The position numbers and the translations under genes were made by a program. Below are positions 56,764 through 64,000 of a DNA stretch of 64,000 bases, one piece after another. The DNA comes from UBA1672 sp965263215 (GTDB taxonomy: Bacteria; Pseudomonadota; Alphaproteobacteria; Micavibrionales; Micavibrionaceae): contig OZ253663.1 of NCBI GenBank assembly GCA_965263215.1, forward strand, positions 248,001-312,000. The letters are read 5' to 3'. Within the stretch, counting starts at the first letter, position 1. Each line of letters opens with the position of its first letter. Below the pieces are notes generated by a model. The model did no database searches and was not told the origin of the DNA. It was given only the letters and a program-made list of their open reading frames with translations.

Positions 56764-58212
56764 TTAAAATTCGAGAGCTTCCGTTTGGACAACGCTCTTG
56801 GGTTGTATTTTAGCTCTGGCTTCTTGCAAATGCATCAATTCTGCCTGATCAATCGCATCAAATTCCTCGCTAAAATTTGGGTAAGCACCGCGTATCATCT
56901 TTTTTGAAAAACGAATTTTCTGTGTATCTAATTCCTGAGAGCTCGCGACGAGCGCGTAAATAAAGACCGGGTCGCGATCACGAAGATTCGTTTCTTCGTC
57001 CTCAATTTCAACATTACAGGTTTCATTTATCTCATGTGCTTCGTTAGGACGGATTGCGTTACGGTTGGCCAAGCATGAAAAATATGCCGGAAAAGCAAAG
57101 AAGGATAAATGTTTATCATAATCCTGTGGAAGTCCCTTGATAAAAGGCGGGTTTTCGCGCGGCGGCTCAACAGATCTGCTTTTGGCGGCGCGTTCAAACA
57201 ATTTATCAAAGGCCGATTCAAAATATTCGGCCGTATTATGGCTTGTGTTGTCTCCGTTAATACCAGACACCATATTATCGCTGTATTCAATACCCAAAGC
57301 CTCACAAAGCTCAGCCAAGTGATGTTCCGGCTGTATTCGAAGAAGCGAGTTATCGGATATAAATAATTTATCAGGATCTGTACGATCAATAAGGTATTTA
57401 GTATTTCGCCAGCCTGTTGCACTGAATGCAAAAATTTCGTCTAAAATAGGCTGAAATTTTTCAATGTCTATATCATCATTGTCTGCCAAAGCTCCTAAAA
57501 ATTCCCAATTCGGGTAATCATTTTGCACAGCAAAATCATCCAATGATTCATACCCTGCGGTTATCGCATCTTCGTCTGTCAAAGAACGTACATATTCGCG
57601 CACCATTGTTGGTTGATAAAGGTTTAGATCAAAACTGCGGTTATACTCTTTGTGCAAACGTGCCAGCTTTCCCCATGATCCACTCTCAACGATATCAGCT
57701 TTCATTTGCTGCCAGTCTTCACCAAACGGATCTTTATAACCATTTCTGCGAGCAAATAAGTTTAAATTATAGGTGAAAACCTCAGGGCGTTCTTCATAAT
57801 CGATAACACCTGATTTGATCTCGCTTTCAACAGAGAGGAGAGGATTGCGCACTGCTACAACATGGCTGGATATGACAGCGTCATAGGCATCATATTGCTC
57901 ACCAATGCCGAGGTTTCTGGCCATTTCCTTTACCACCATCGTAATTTTACCGTCTGGTTTCTGACCACGTGCCTGATCGTAAGCATTTAAAATATTCTGA
58001 TACGCTCGCTCTTCGCGTTCTGCCTCGCTTGGTGGCGTGTATGGTACATCATAGGCAAGATGAAAGGGCTGATTAACGCCAATATCGATGGTTGGGCTGG
58101 TCGCGATAATATTCTTTAATATAGTACTACCCGCGCGTGAGGGCCCCATAATACTGATCATTTCCAGATCACCCTGGTCAACCAGACCTTTAACCTTGCT
58201 GTAAGCGCTCAT
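56764..58212 (-). CDS. Sulfotransferase-like P-loop protein
   Basis: About 482 residues. ISIMGPSRAGSTILKNIIATSP near residue 20 resembles the 5'-phosphosulfate-binding loop of PAPS-dependent sulfotransferases, and SSHVVAVRNPLLSVESEI near residue 125 has the layout of the 3'-phosphate-binding motif. The protein is longer than the usual 250-350 residues; its C-terminal third does not match anything I know. ATG at 58212 with GAGGGTG upstream is preferred over 58224. It could sulfate the surface glycan encoded nearby. Confidence 0.7.
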   Translation of the reverse strand: MSAYSKVKGLVDQGDLEMISIMGPSRAGSTILKNIIATSPTIDIGVNQPFHLAYDVPYTPPSEAEREERAYQNILNAYDQARGQKPDGKITMVVKEMARNLGIGEQYDAYDAVISSHVVAVRNPLLSVESEIKSGVIDYEERPEVFTYNLNLFARRNGYKDPFGEDWQQMKADIVESGSWGKLARLHKEYNRSFDLNLYQPTMVREYVRSLTDEDAITAGYESLDDFAVQNDYPNWEFLGALADNDDIDIEKFQPILDEIFAFSATGWRNTKYLIDRTDPDKLFISDNSLLRIQPEHHLAELCEALGIEYSDNMVSGINGDNTSHNTAEYFESAFDKLFERAAKSRSVEPPRENPPFIKGLPQDYDKHLSFFAFPAYFSCLANRNAIRPNEAHEINETCNVEIEDEETNLRDRDPVFIYALVASSQELDTQKIRFSKKMIRGAYPNFSEEFDAIDQAELMHLQEARAKIQPKSVVQTEALEF

Positions 58213-58367
58213 GCCCACCCTCATTTCCAGTATTTTTCATAAACGATTATAGCGTTTTACCAGAAGAAGCAAACATATATAATGGTTTCTGAAATACAAC
58301 TTTATCATGGAAGCTTGTACCCAGTCGAAAAAATATTTATGAAAACATCAAATCCGCCAGACCGGAT

Positions 58368-58508
58368 ATGACCATTATACTTATTACACACCGTGATATT
58401 CTCGATGATTTTGCAGATCTACAGGTGGATATTTTTTTGGAAGATTCAGAATATCTCGAGAAACATAAATGGAGGGGTATCCTTCATTATTGGCTTTTTA
58501 AATTTTAA
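58368..58508 (+). CDS. Possible short ORF of 46 residues in a 400-bp gap
   Basis: An ATG frame with an acidic, protein-like composition (THRDILDDFADLQVDIFLED) lies in the otherwise empty space between the sulfotransferase-like gene and the XRE regulator. There is no clear ribosome binding site. A gene remnant or chance are as likely as a real small protein. The rest of the gap (58225-58612) shows nothing I can name. Confidence 0.18.
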   Translation: MTIILITHRDILDDFADLQVDIFLEDSEYLEKHKWRGILHYWLFKF

Positions 58509-58612
58509 TGCCGCGAAAAGATGTAAACATATTCTAGACCAAATCATTAATCTTTGCGAAACTAACAGCCTACGTGAAACGACTTAGAAATAAATTTTTA
58601 TTGAATGATAAC

Positions 58613-59356
58613 TTAAGTCTTATATTCAGAGCGAATAAGATGGTGGAATAGTCCAAAATCCCAGTTTCGCATTGCCAGAACCAGTGTTATTCCATTGCGC
58701 TTTTCTAGCGGAAGTGATGAATTTTCACGCACCACCTCTCGAAATTCATTGGCCAACCTCAATAATTTACGCTGAAATTCAGCCGCACTGGCATCAGAAA
58801 CCGTACCATTCAAAACGCGTAAGCACCTATGCTCCCCTTGAAAGTTACTGTTAAAATATTCTTGCCCCACATGTTCGCGAAAGAAACGCTCAAACGGGCC
58901 ATCCTCTATCCATGAAAAATTGGGGCTGACAAGAAGCTTAACCTTGTTATATGGCAGTAATTGAATAATACCAATCTTATCAAGCTTTAGTAATTTCCCA
59001 ACGCATTCTTCTTGGCTTAGCGCGAAGTATTGTGTGATATCTTCGATCGTCCAATGATTAAACACACATACAGTGACCAATGTTAACGCCATATCTTGAA
59101 CAATTTCTGTTTCCTGACTATGCGTCAATTGTTCGACCTTCTCTTGTGACGCATCCATTTGCTTTACAAGATCGCTGATTTCCATGCCTAGCATTTGGCA
59201 TACGCGGTCTAACCGTTGCAAAGAAAATTGCTGCTCTGAGAACATGCGCTTTATACTCGCTTCGGACAAGCTCAGCGTTTGTGCGACATCTGCATAAGTG
59301 CGCCCTTGCGCTTTGAGACATTGCTTCAACGTTTGAATCAATAAAGCTGTCTGCAT
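58613..59356 (-). CDS. XRE-family helix-turn-helix regulator with a C-terminal sensing region
   Basis: About 247 residues. The N-terminal HTH (LKAQGRTYADVAQTLSLSEASIKRMFSEQQFSLQRLDRVCQMLGM, about residues 14-60) is of the Cro/CI type. The remaining 180 residues (from TLVTVCVFNHWTIEDITQYFALSQEECVGKL) hold a second possible winged-helix-like region and an unrecognised domain. ATG at 59356 has GGGGA upstream; an ATG four codons earlier is less well placed. Divergent from a PspA homologue over 131 bp that hold a perfect inverted repeat, so it is a likely regulator of that unit. Confidence 0.85.
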   Translation of the reverse strand: MQTALLIQTLKQCLKAQGRTYADVAQTLSLSEASIKRMFSEQQFSLQRLDRVCQMLGMEISDLVKQMDASQEKVEQLTHSQETEIVQDMALTLVTVCVFNHWTIEDITQYFALSQEECVGKLLKLDKIGIIQLLPYNKVKLLVSPNFSWIEDGPFERFFREHVGQEYFNSNFQGEHRCLRVLNGTVSDASAAEFQRKLLRLANEFREVVRENSSLPLEKRNGITLVLAMRNWDFGLFHHLIRSEYKT

Positions 59357-59382
59357 CAAATTCCCCATAAAGTATTAAAATA

Positions 59383-59429
59383 CGATACTTAGACAACCAT
59401 ATATTACAACTTATGTCAATTAAGTATCG
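59383..59429. promoter_or_regulatory. Perfect 9-bp inverted repeat, candidate operator for the XRE regulator
   Basis: CGATACTTA (59383-59391) and TAAGTATCG (59421-59429) are exact reverse complements, 29 bp apart, in the divergent region between the XRE and pspA-like genes. A third degenerate half-site (AAGTAT at 59370-59375) forms an inverted pair with ATACTT at 59385-59390. A TTGACA-like -35 box on the minus strand (59414-59419) lies inside the interval, so binding could block transcription both ways. Confidence 0.62.
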
Positions 59430-59487
59430 AAAAAAGATTCCCTTGTGTACGATAAAGAAAATGTAAACAAATGAAGGAGTAAACAAA

Positions 59488-60138
59488 ATGAACCTATTTT
59501 CCCGTATTACAGCCACATTCACCAGTAAACTGGATGAGGTGGTATCACATGTTGAAAACCATGATGCGATAGTGGCGGTTGCCCTTAAAGACACACGTGC
59601 AGCCGTAGCAAAAGCCAAAGTGCGATTGGATCGCGTCCGCAGGGATGGTGAGGCAATGCAACGGCGTTTGGACGATGCCAAATATAAGGCACAGCTGTGG
59701 GAGGATCGCGCAAAAGATATCGCCACAAAGGATGAGCAAAAAGCATTGGCTTGCATTGCGCGGCGTAACCAGTGCCGCGAACAGATTACACAAACACAAG
59801 CCGCGTTGACAAAGCATGAAGAGCTTGAAACCAAGGTCGGCGAAAATGTGCAAAGCATGGAAAAGCGCCTGCATGACATCACGCAACAACAAAATCTGAT
59901 GCGCTCTCGTCAATCCACGGCAGATGCAATGCGTATTATCAATCAAATCGAAGGCACCACCAATAACAGCATTGAAGATACTTTTGATCGTTGGGAAACA
60001 CTCATCACCGAAACGGAGTATTCGACAGGCCATATATCATCTACGGATACACTCGATATGTCTTTTGCAAAAGAAGAAAACACTGTGCAGTTACAGGCTG
60101 AGCTTGCCGAATTATTGAACACTAAAGAGGGAGAGTAA
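59488..60138 (+). CDS. PspA/IM30 family membrane-stress protein
   Basis: A 216-residue, almost wholly alpha-helical protein of the PspA/Vipp1 (ESCRT-III-related) family. MNLFSRITATFTSKLDEVVSHVENHD is an amphipathic PspA-type N-terminus, followed by long coiled coils (about residues 30-150) and an acidic end. PspA proteins oligomerise on damaged inner membrane and protect the proton gradient. GAAGGAG lies eight bases before the ATG. PspF and pspBC are not next to it; instead it is paired with a polytopic protein 2 bp downstream and faces an XRE regulator. Confidence 0.87.
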   Translation: MNLFSRITATFTSKLDEVVSHVENHDAIVAVALKDTRAAVAKAKVRLDRVRRDGEAMQRRLDDAKYKAQLWEDRAKDIATKDEQKALACIARRNQCREQITQTQAALTKHEELETKVGENVQSMEKRLHDITQQQNLMRSRQSTADAMRIINQIEGTTNNSIEDTFDRWETLITETEYSTGHISSTDTLDMSFAKEENTVQLQAELAELLNTKEGE

Positions 60139-60140
60139 AA

Positions 60141-61490
60141 ATGACTATACAGAAGGAAGACCCTTATGTAGTTGAGTGGGAAGAACATCACCCCACTCCG
60201 GAGGAAGATAGATCAAATATTTTTGATCTTATTCGTAATGTGACGAACTTCGCATCATTGTTACGTGTATGCGGGGCGTTAATAATGCTTGTCGCCATGT
60301 CGTCTTATCTAATGCAAGGATGGTCTGATGGTAACGATATTAGCCGCTACTACATGCTGCTATCACAAACCTTCCTTCTGGCCCTTAGCGGTTTTGGATT
60401 AAGCTACATCTTGAAGGAAAATAAGGGAGCTCGTATCTTTTTTGGGCTAGGTTTGATTTCCATTACTGTCAACATGACAACGTTAGGTGCGCTTATATTC
60501 TCTACCACACAATGGGGTAGCGAACTTGTGCAATATCCTAGTTTTGCCAAATGGGATGCACCGGAATTCGGCGCAATTATCATGGCTTTGTTCGGTACGT
60601 TAGCAATCAGCGCGCCGGTTACATGGATTGGTCATAAAGTGCTAGCACGCCGCTCTGCGGGCTTATTGTCTGTGCTGTTCCTATTCACAAACTTGCTGCT
60701 ACTTGTGCCTGTTCGGGAATCTCTCTTCGTTGGAATAGCCGCACTGGTTGCTGTCATTCTTCCCCTCAGCTTGTTTTGTAAGCACATGTCAAAGGACAAT
60801 ACCTTGCGTACGCCAGAGGGCATGTTTGCGATGGCTTCAATATTTGTACCGGCAGGAATCATCATTTGCCGAAGCATATGGCTCTACCCGGTGGATGAGA
60901 TACTACAAATCATACTCGCAGGCACAACATTCATCGCCTTGCGTTTCTGTGCAGAGCAAACAGAAGAAAAGTCATTCGCACGTATCACAACACATTGGTT
61001 ATCGCTCGGTGCAGCATTAGGGGTGGCAATACCTGCCGCGATGTTGGCAGAACGCTATCTTTCAGATGCACTCGCCATCAACGTATTCGGCTTTGTATTT
61101 GCCGGATTATTGCTCGATATTTCTAACCGCTGCCAAAACCCACTTATCCCCATACGGTTGGCTGCAATGGCACTCATCACGAGTCATATCCTTCCGGTCA
61201 TGTTCACAGATGATATATCGAATGCGATTTTGTGTATTATTGCCGGACTGGCAGTCATCATGATAGGCCGCCAGTATGGTCTACGTTACCTAATGGTGAT
61301 GGGCACGTTGACTTTGTTAGCTGGTGTAGGACGACAAATTCTAGAGTTGGCACAATGGGTGGATTTCTCCAATTGGATCGTTTTATCGCTATCCGGTGGA
61401 ATTATAATCATCACAGCCTCATTGATTGAACGCCACGGTGCCGTCATCAAAATGAAATGGGATCGCCTAGCAAAACCGATAGAAAAATAA
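60141..61490 (+). CDS. Polytopic membrane protein, partner of the PspA homologue, function unknown
   Basis: A 449-residue protein with a short acidic soluble N-terminus (about 35 residues) and twelve to fourteen hydrophobic segments that fill the rest, including LLRVCGALIMLVAMSSYL near 37, MFAMASIFVPAGIIICRSIWLY, and WIVLSLSGGIIIITASLIE near the end. The plan recalls DUF2157/DUF4401-type predicted membrane proteins, but I cannot assign it. The start lies 2 bp after the pspA stop, with GGGAG before it, so the two are surely co-transcribed. Confidence 0.85.
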   Translation: MTIQKEDPYVVEWEEHHPTPEEDRSNIFDLIRNVTNFASLLRVCGALIMLVAMSSYLMQGWSDGNDISRYYMLLSQTFLLALSGFGLSYILKENKGARIFFGLGLISITVNMTTLGALIFSTTQWGSELVQYPSFAKWDAPEFGAIIMALFGTLAISAPVTWIGHKVLARRSAGLLSVLFLFTNLLLLVPVRESLFVGIAALVAVILPLSLFCKHMSKDNTLRTPEGMFAMASIFVPAGIIICRSIWLYPVDEILQIILAGTTFIALRFCAEQTEEKSFARITTHWLSLGAALGVAIPAAMLAERYLSDALAINVFGFVFAGLLLDISNRCQNPLIPIRLAAMALITSHILPVMFTDDISNAILCIIAGLAVIMIGRQYGLRYLMVMGTLTLLAGVGRQILELAQWVDFSNWIVLSLSGGIIIITASLIERHGAVIKMKWDRLAKPIEK

Positions 61491-61504
61491 CATACATCAG
61501 ATCT

Positions 61505-61530
61505 CTGTCGCGGGCGCAAACTCGTGACAG
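61505..61530 (+). terminator. Possible terminator hairpin after the PspA operon
   Basis: CTGTCGCG (61505-61512) pairs with CGTGACAG (61523-61530) with one G-T pair and a 10-base loop, 15 bp after the stop of the membrane-protein gene. No T tract follows, so this may be a processing stem or a weak terminator. Confidence 0.4.
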
Positions 61531-61941
61531 GGACACTTACAAATAAATTACAGCTATTATCTGTGTTTATCGGCAACATTACACTTTATGTCTGTAAGTT
61601 TCATTTGGGGGTACAAACTTTCTACGTTTCTGAATATACTCCCAATTGCACCCCCACTTTAAATATGTAAATGTATGATTATGGATAGCCATAGACGCAA
61701 AGGGAAACAAAACCATTTGTGAGCAAGGTTTTTCGTGATATCTATGAACTTGAAAGAGTGTCGGGGAGCATCCTTCATTTTTATTATGTAATCCATTGAT
61801 ATTTAATAAATATAACAAGAATTAACTTAATATATACCAACATTTATACCAACAACTAAAAAACTTCAGTAGAATGTGAGAAAACACTATGAATTACCTT
61901 ACTAATTTTTAAACTTACTGAAAAGTAAATCCACACATTAA
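61531..61941. other. Intergenic region without a recognisable gene
   Basis: AT-rich stretch of about 410 bp between the PspA unit and the following GT2 gene. It contains a 79-codon minus-strand open frame (61579-61818) with no ribosome binding site and no protein-like pattern, and a close direct repeat TATACCAAC near 61834-61853. I see no RNA gene or mobile-element end in it. It might be a decayed gene or the edge of an inserted segment. Confidence 0.5.
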
Positions 61942-61969
61942 TTGACATAATCAATAAAATCACTATGAT
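61942..61969 (+). promoter_or_regulatory. Strong sigma-70-like promoter of the GT2 gene
   Basis: TTGACA (61942-61947, a perfect -35 box) and TATGAT (61964-61969) are separated by 16 bp and end 32 bp before the ATG of the glycosyltransferase gene at 62002. This is the best match to the consensus that I found in the window. Confidence 0.65.
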
Positions 61970-62001
61970 CCGCACGTTTAAAATGCATAGAGATATTAAA
62001 A

Positions 62002-63006
62002 ATGGCTAAAAGCCCAATCGTTTCCGTTGTTATACCTTTTTACAATGCTGAAAATACCATTCAGGAAACATTGGAAAACGCACTAGAGCAAACTTATCCT
62101 TATATTGAAATCATATTGGTCAATGACGGGTCTACGGATGAGTCAGTCAAAAAAGTCGAAGGCTATATTGAATCTCATAAAAACATAAAATTAATTCATC
62201 AAGATAACGCAGGCGTTGCCGCTGCTAGAAATACCGGCATCAAAGAGAGCAAAGGCCAATATATAGCTCCCATTGATGCTGACGATCTATGGCATCCAAA
62301 GCGTATTGAATTGCATATAGAGGCGTTGGAGCGTGCCTCACCCGAAACAGCAGTAGCATATTCACCTGCATACATACTCAACGAGGATAGCCATATCATT
62401 CATAAGCCTAGGAAGTTTGAGCTGTCCGGGGATGTTTTTTCGAAGCAATTAAATGTTAATTTGGTGGGCAACGGCAGCGGCCTGACTATCCGTAAAGACG
62501 CGCTGGTAAATATCGGCGGATATTCTCCCATGCTGAGGGAAAAAGGAGCACAGGGCTGCGAAGACTACATGGTTCAGATGATGTTAGCCCATGATTATCA
62601 TTACATCGCAGTACCTTATTATTTAATTGGGTATAGAGTATATGAAGGCAATATGTCTTCTGATGAAATCAAAATGCTTAAATCCCGATTTTTGGTTTAT
62701 GACTATTTACAAAACAAACATGACTTAGATAATAAAATATTATTTGAAGGCAGAAAAACGGCATTACTTTTTCACACTGTAAGGCTACTCAAGAAAGGTC
62801 AGTTCATAAAATCATGGAAAGAACTAAAGCCTGTCGTGACGAAAATATATCATCCTGTGCATTTTATTTGCATAATATGGAAAATTATATTATATAAACT
62901 CCTGAAAAAAATAATGAAAATTATAAAAAAACCTTTTTTTGCGAATAATAATCAAGAAGAACGGTTGAAATTTATAGACATAGCAAACAGGCCTCCAATA
63001 ACTTAG
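62002..63006 (+). CDS. Glycosyltransferase family 2
   Basis: A 334-residue GT-A transferase. SVVIPFYNAENTIQETLENALEQTYPYIEIILVNDGSTDES opens the protein, YIAPIDADDLWHPKRIE holds the DxD-type metal site near residue 93, and GCEDYMVQMML near residue 190 fits the catalytic ED. A short hydrophobic, Lys-rich stretch near residue 285-310 may bind the membrane. Resumes the polysaccharide theme right of the PspA module; a decarboxylase-like gene follows after 23 bp. Confidence 0.9.
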   Translation: MAKSPIVSVVIPFYNAENTIQETLENALEQTYPYIEIILVNDGSTDESVKKVEGYIESHKNIKLIHQDNAGVAAARNTGIKESKGQYIAPIDADDLWHPKRIELHIEALERASPETAVAYSPAYILNEDSHIIHKPRKFELSGDVFSKQLNVNLVGNGSGLTIRKDALVNIGGYSPMLREKGAQGCEDYMVQMMLAHDYHYIAVPYYLIGYRVYEGNMSSDEIKMLKSRFLVYDYLQNKHDLDNKILFEGRKTALLFHTVRLLKKGQFIKSWKELKPVVTKIYHPVHFICIIWKIILYKLLKKIMKIIKKPFFANNNQEERLKFIDIANRPPIT

Positions 63007-63029
63007 GCTTCATTGCTCAGGAGTTGGAC

Positions 63030-64000
63030 GTGAAAAATATTATTGTCTCAGGGGGCGCAGGTTTTGTTGGCTCTCATCTTGTCGATAGGCTTTTAGCCAG
63101 ACAAGATATTGAAAAGCTTATCGTGGTTGATAATTTATGGACTGGTGAGATTAATAATCTCGCCCATATTTCCGATCCGCGTCTTAAAATAGAAATTCAA
63201 GACATAGAAACTTTCCGCAGCGATATTCGCTTTGATGAAGTGTATCACCTTGCGTCACCCGCCTCTCCTCAACATTATTCATCTAAACCAGATAAAACAA
63301 TCTCAGCCAACATTATCGGCGCTATGCGTCTAAAGGAATTGATGAAACCTAATGGGAAGTTTTGCTTCACATCATCGTCCGAAGTATATGGCGATCCCAA
63401 AATATCGCCGCAACCAGAGAGCTACCTAGGCTCTGTAGATTGCACAGGGCCACGCGCCTCTTATGATGAGGGGAAGCGATGCACAGAGGCATTCCTATTT
63501 GAATGTCAACGTGTTTACGGCATGGATGTTCGTGTTGTAAGACCGTTTAATATATACGGCCCCCGCACAAAGCCTGATGATGGTCGTTGCGTATCTAATT
63601 TTGTTACCCAAGCTCTCAGTGGTGAGCCGATTACCATTTATGGAACAGGTGAACAGACAAGAAGCTGGGGCTATATTGATGACATTATGGATGGGTTTGA
63701 ACGTTTCTTCTGGCTTGATAACGTATCATATAAAGGCCCGCTTAATATCGGAAACAACCGCGAGATATCAGTTCTCGAAGTGGCCCAATACATTGCCAAC
63801 CTGATTCCGGAAACCAAAACTGTTCATCTTCCACCAGTACCGCATGACCCGACAAATCGTTGTCCCGACCTCACGCTCTCAAATAAAATACTGCCTGGCT
63901 GGAGCTGTGATACAAAATATGAGCTTGGTATTTTGAAGACAATGGAATGGTTTACAAAAAATCTAAAAAATGACGGAAACATTACTCCTCTGCCCTATAA
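63030..64000 (+). CDS. UDP-glucuronate decarboxylase-like NAD-dependent epimerase/dehydratase, cut by window edge
   Basis: Starts at GTG 63030, seven bases after AGGAG, and stays open for 323 codons to the window edge, so the stop lies outside. NIIVSGGAGFVGSHLVDRLL is the dinucleotide site; VYHLASPASPQHYSSKPDKTISANIIGAMRL, TSSSEVYGDP, catalytic YDEGKRCTEA and RPFNIYGPRTKPDDGR match the UDP-xylose synthase (Uxs) group, which converts UDP-glucuronate to UDP-xylose. RNIKV-type residues vary, so a related nucleotide-sugar dehydratase is possible. At 323 residues the protein is close to full length. Confidence 0.85.
   Translation, partial: MKNIIVSGGAGFVGSHLVDRLLARQDIEKLIVVDNLWTGEINNLAHISDPRLKIEIQDIETFRSDIRFDEVYHLASPASPQHYSSKPDKTISANIIGAMRLKELMKPNGKFCFTSSSEVYGDPKISPQPESYLGSVDCTGPRASYDEGKRCTEAFLFECQRVYGMDVRVVRPFNIYGPRTKPDDGRCVSNFVTQALSGEPITIYGTGEQTRSWGYIDDIMDGFERFFWLDNVSYKGPLNIGNNREISVLEVAQYIANLIPETKTVHLPPVPHDPTNRCPDLTLSNKILPGWSCDTKYELGILKTMEWFTKNLKNDGNITPLPY

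Noticed and set aside
58393..58587. Plus-strand GTG frame of 64 codons
   Set aside because: GTG start without a ribosome binding site, overlaps a more protein-like ATG frame and has a composition like random AT-rich sequence.
54379..61490. Prophage or transposon in the polysaccharide locus
   Set aside because: No integrase, transposase, phage structural gene, tRNA or flanking direct repeat of useful length is visible.
61579..61818. Minus-strand 79-codon open frame
   Set aside because: No ribosome binding site, no recognisable pattern and biased aromatic/Cys content; looks like chance in AT-rich spacer.
1..64000. CRISPR arrays, tRNA and rRNA genes
   Set aside because: No regularly spaced short repeats, cloverleaf-like segments or rRNA motifs were noticed when reading the spacers; a covariance search was not possible.

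Overview
The window looks like part of an alphaproteobacterial chromosome of moderate to low GC; the order cannot be fixed from the sequence alone. Supporting this are the very large NAD-specific glutamate dehydrogenase, the pairing of D-3-hydroxybutyrate dehydrogenase with an acetoacetate-CoA ligase, a bifunctional PutA, a cytochrome b561-YceI fusion, and dense head-to-tail operons with ATGA overlaps. No rRNA, tRNA, CRISPR array or transposase was seen. Both ends cut a gene: glutamate dehydrogenase on the left and a UDP-glucuronate decarboxylase-like gene on the right.

Positions 1-30 kb are mostly conserved metabolism and housekeeping. They hold glutamate, ketone-body and proline catabolism (GDH, bdhA, acetoacetate-CoA ligase, putA), NADH dehydrogenase II, an aminotransferase/racemase/SpoU-methylase operon, a DsbD/ScsB-type thiol reductase with a secreted redoxin, an orphan PAS histidine kinase, a b561/YceI pair, uppP, rsmD-rluB, tadA, purD and xseA.

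Positions 29-43 kb are more accessory. This part has a degenerate membrane-anchored SNase-like protein, two TerD-superfamily proteins flanking a Na+/Ca2+ exchanger, a secreted serine hydrolase, a 920-residue RTX protein with three 118-residue tandem modules, two large proteins I do not recognise, an ABC-2 exporter and a DUF4197 protein. Calcium is a recurring theme between 31 and 37.5 kb.

Positions 43.5-54.3 kb are a surface-polysaccharide locus. It has a translationally coupled minus-strand operon (flippase, two GT2, one GT4), an FkbM methyltransferase, two other methyltransferases, an epimerase, rfbB-rfbA (making dTDP-4-keto-6-deoxyglucose, with no rfbC/rfbD here) and another GT4. The theme returns at 62-64 kb with a GT2 and a nucleotide-sugar decarboxylase.

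Between the two polysaccharide parts (54.4-61.5 kb) sit two divergent regulator/membrane-protein modules and a sulfotransferase-like gene. One module is TetR facing a small membrane-anchored protein plus a DUF2157-like membrane protein, with repeated operator-like sites. The other is an XRE-family regulator facing a PspA/IM30 homologue plus a very hydrophobic polytopic protein, with a perfect 9-bp inverted repeat between them. The second is the best candidate here for an undescribed system: a PspA membrane-stress module under XRE rather than PspF/sigma-54 control, with an unfamiliar membrane partner.
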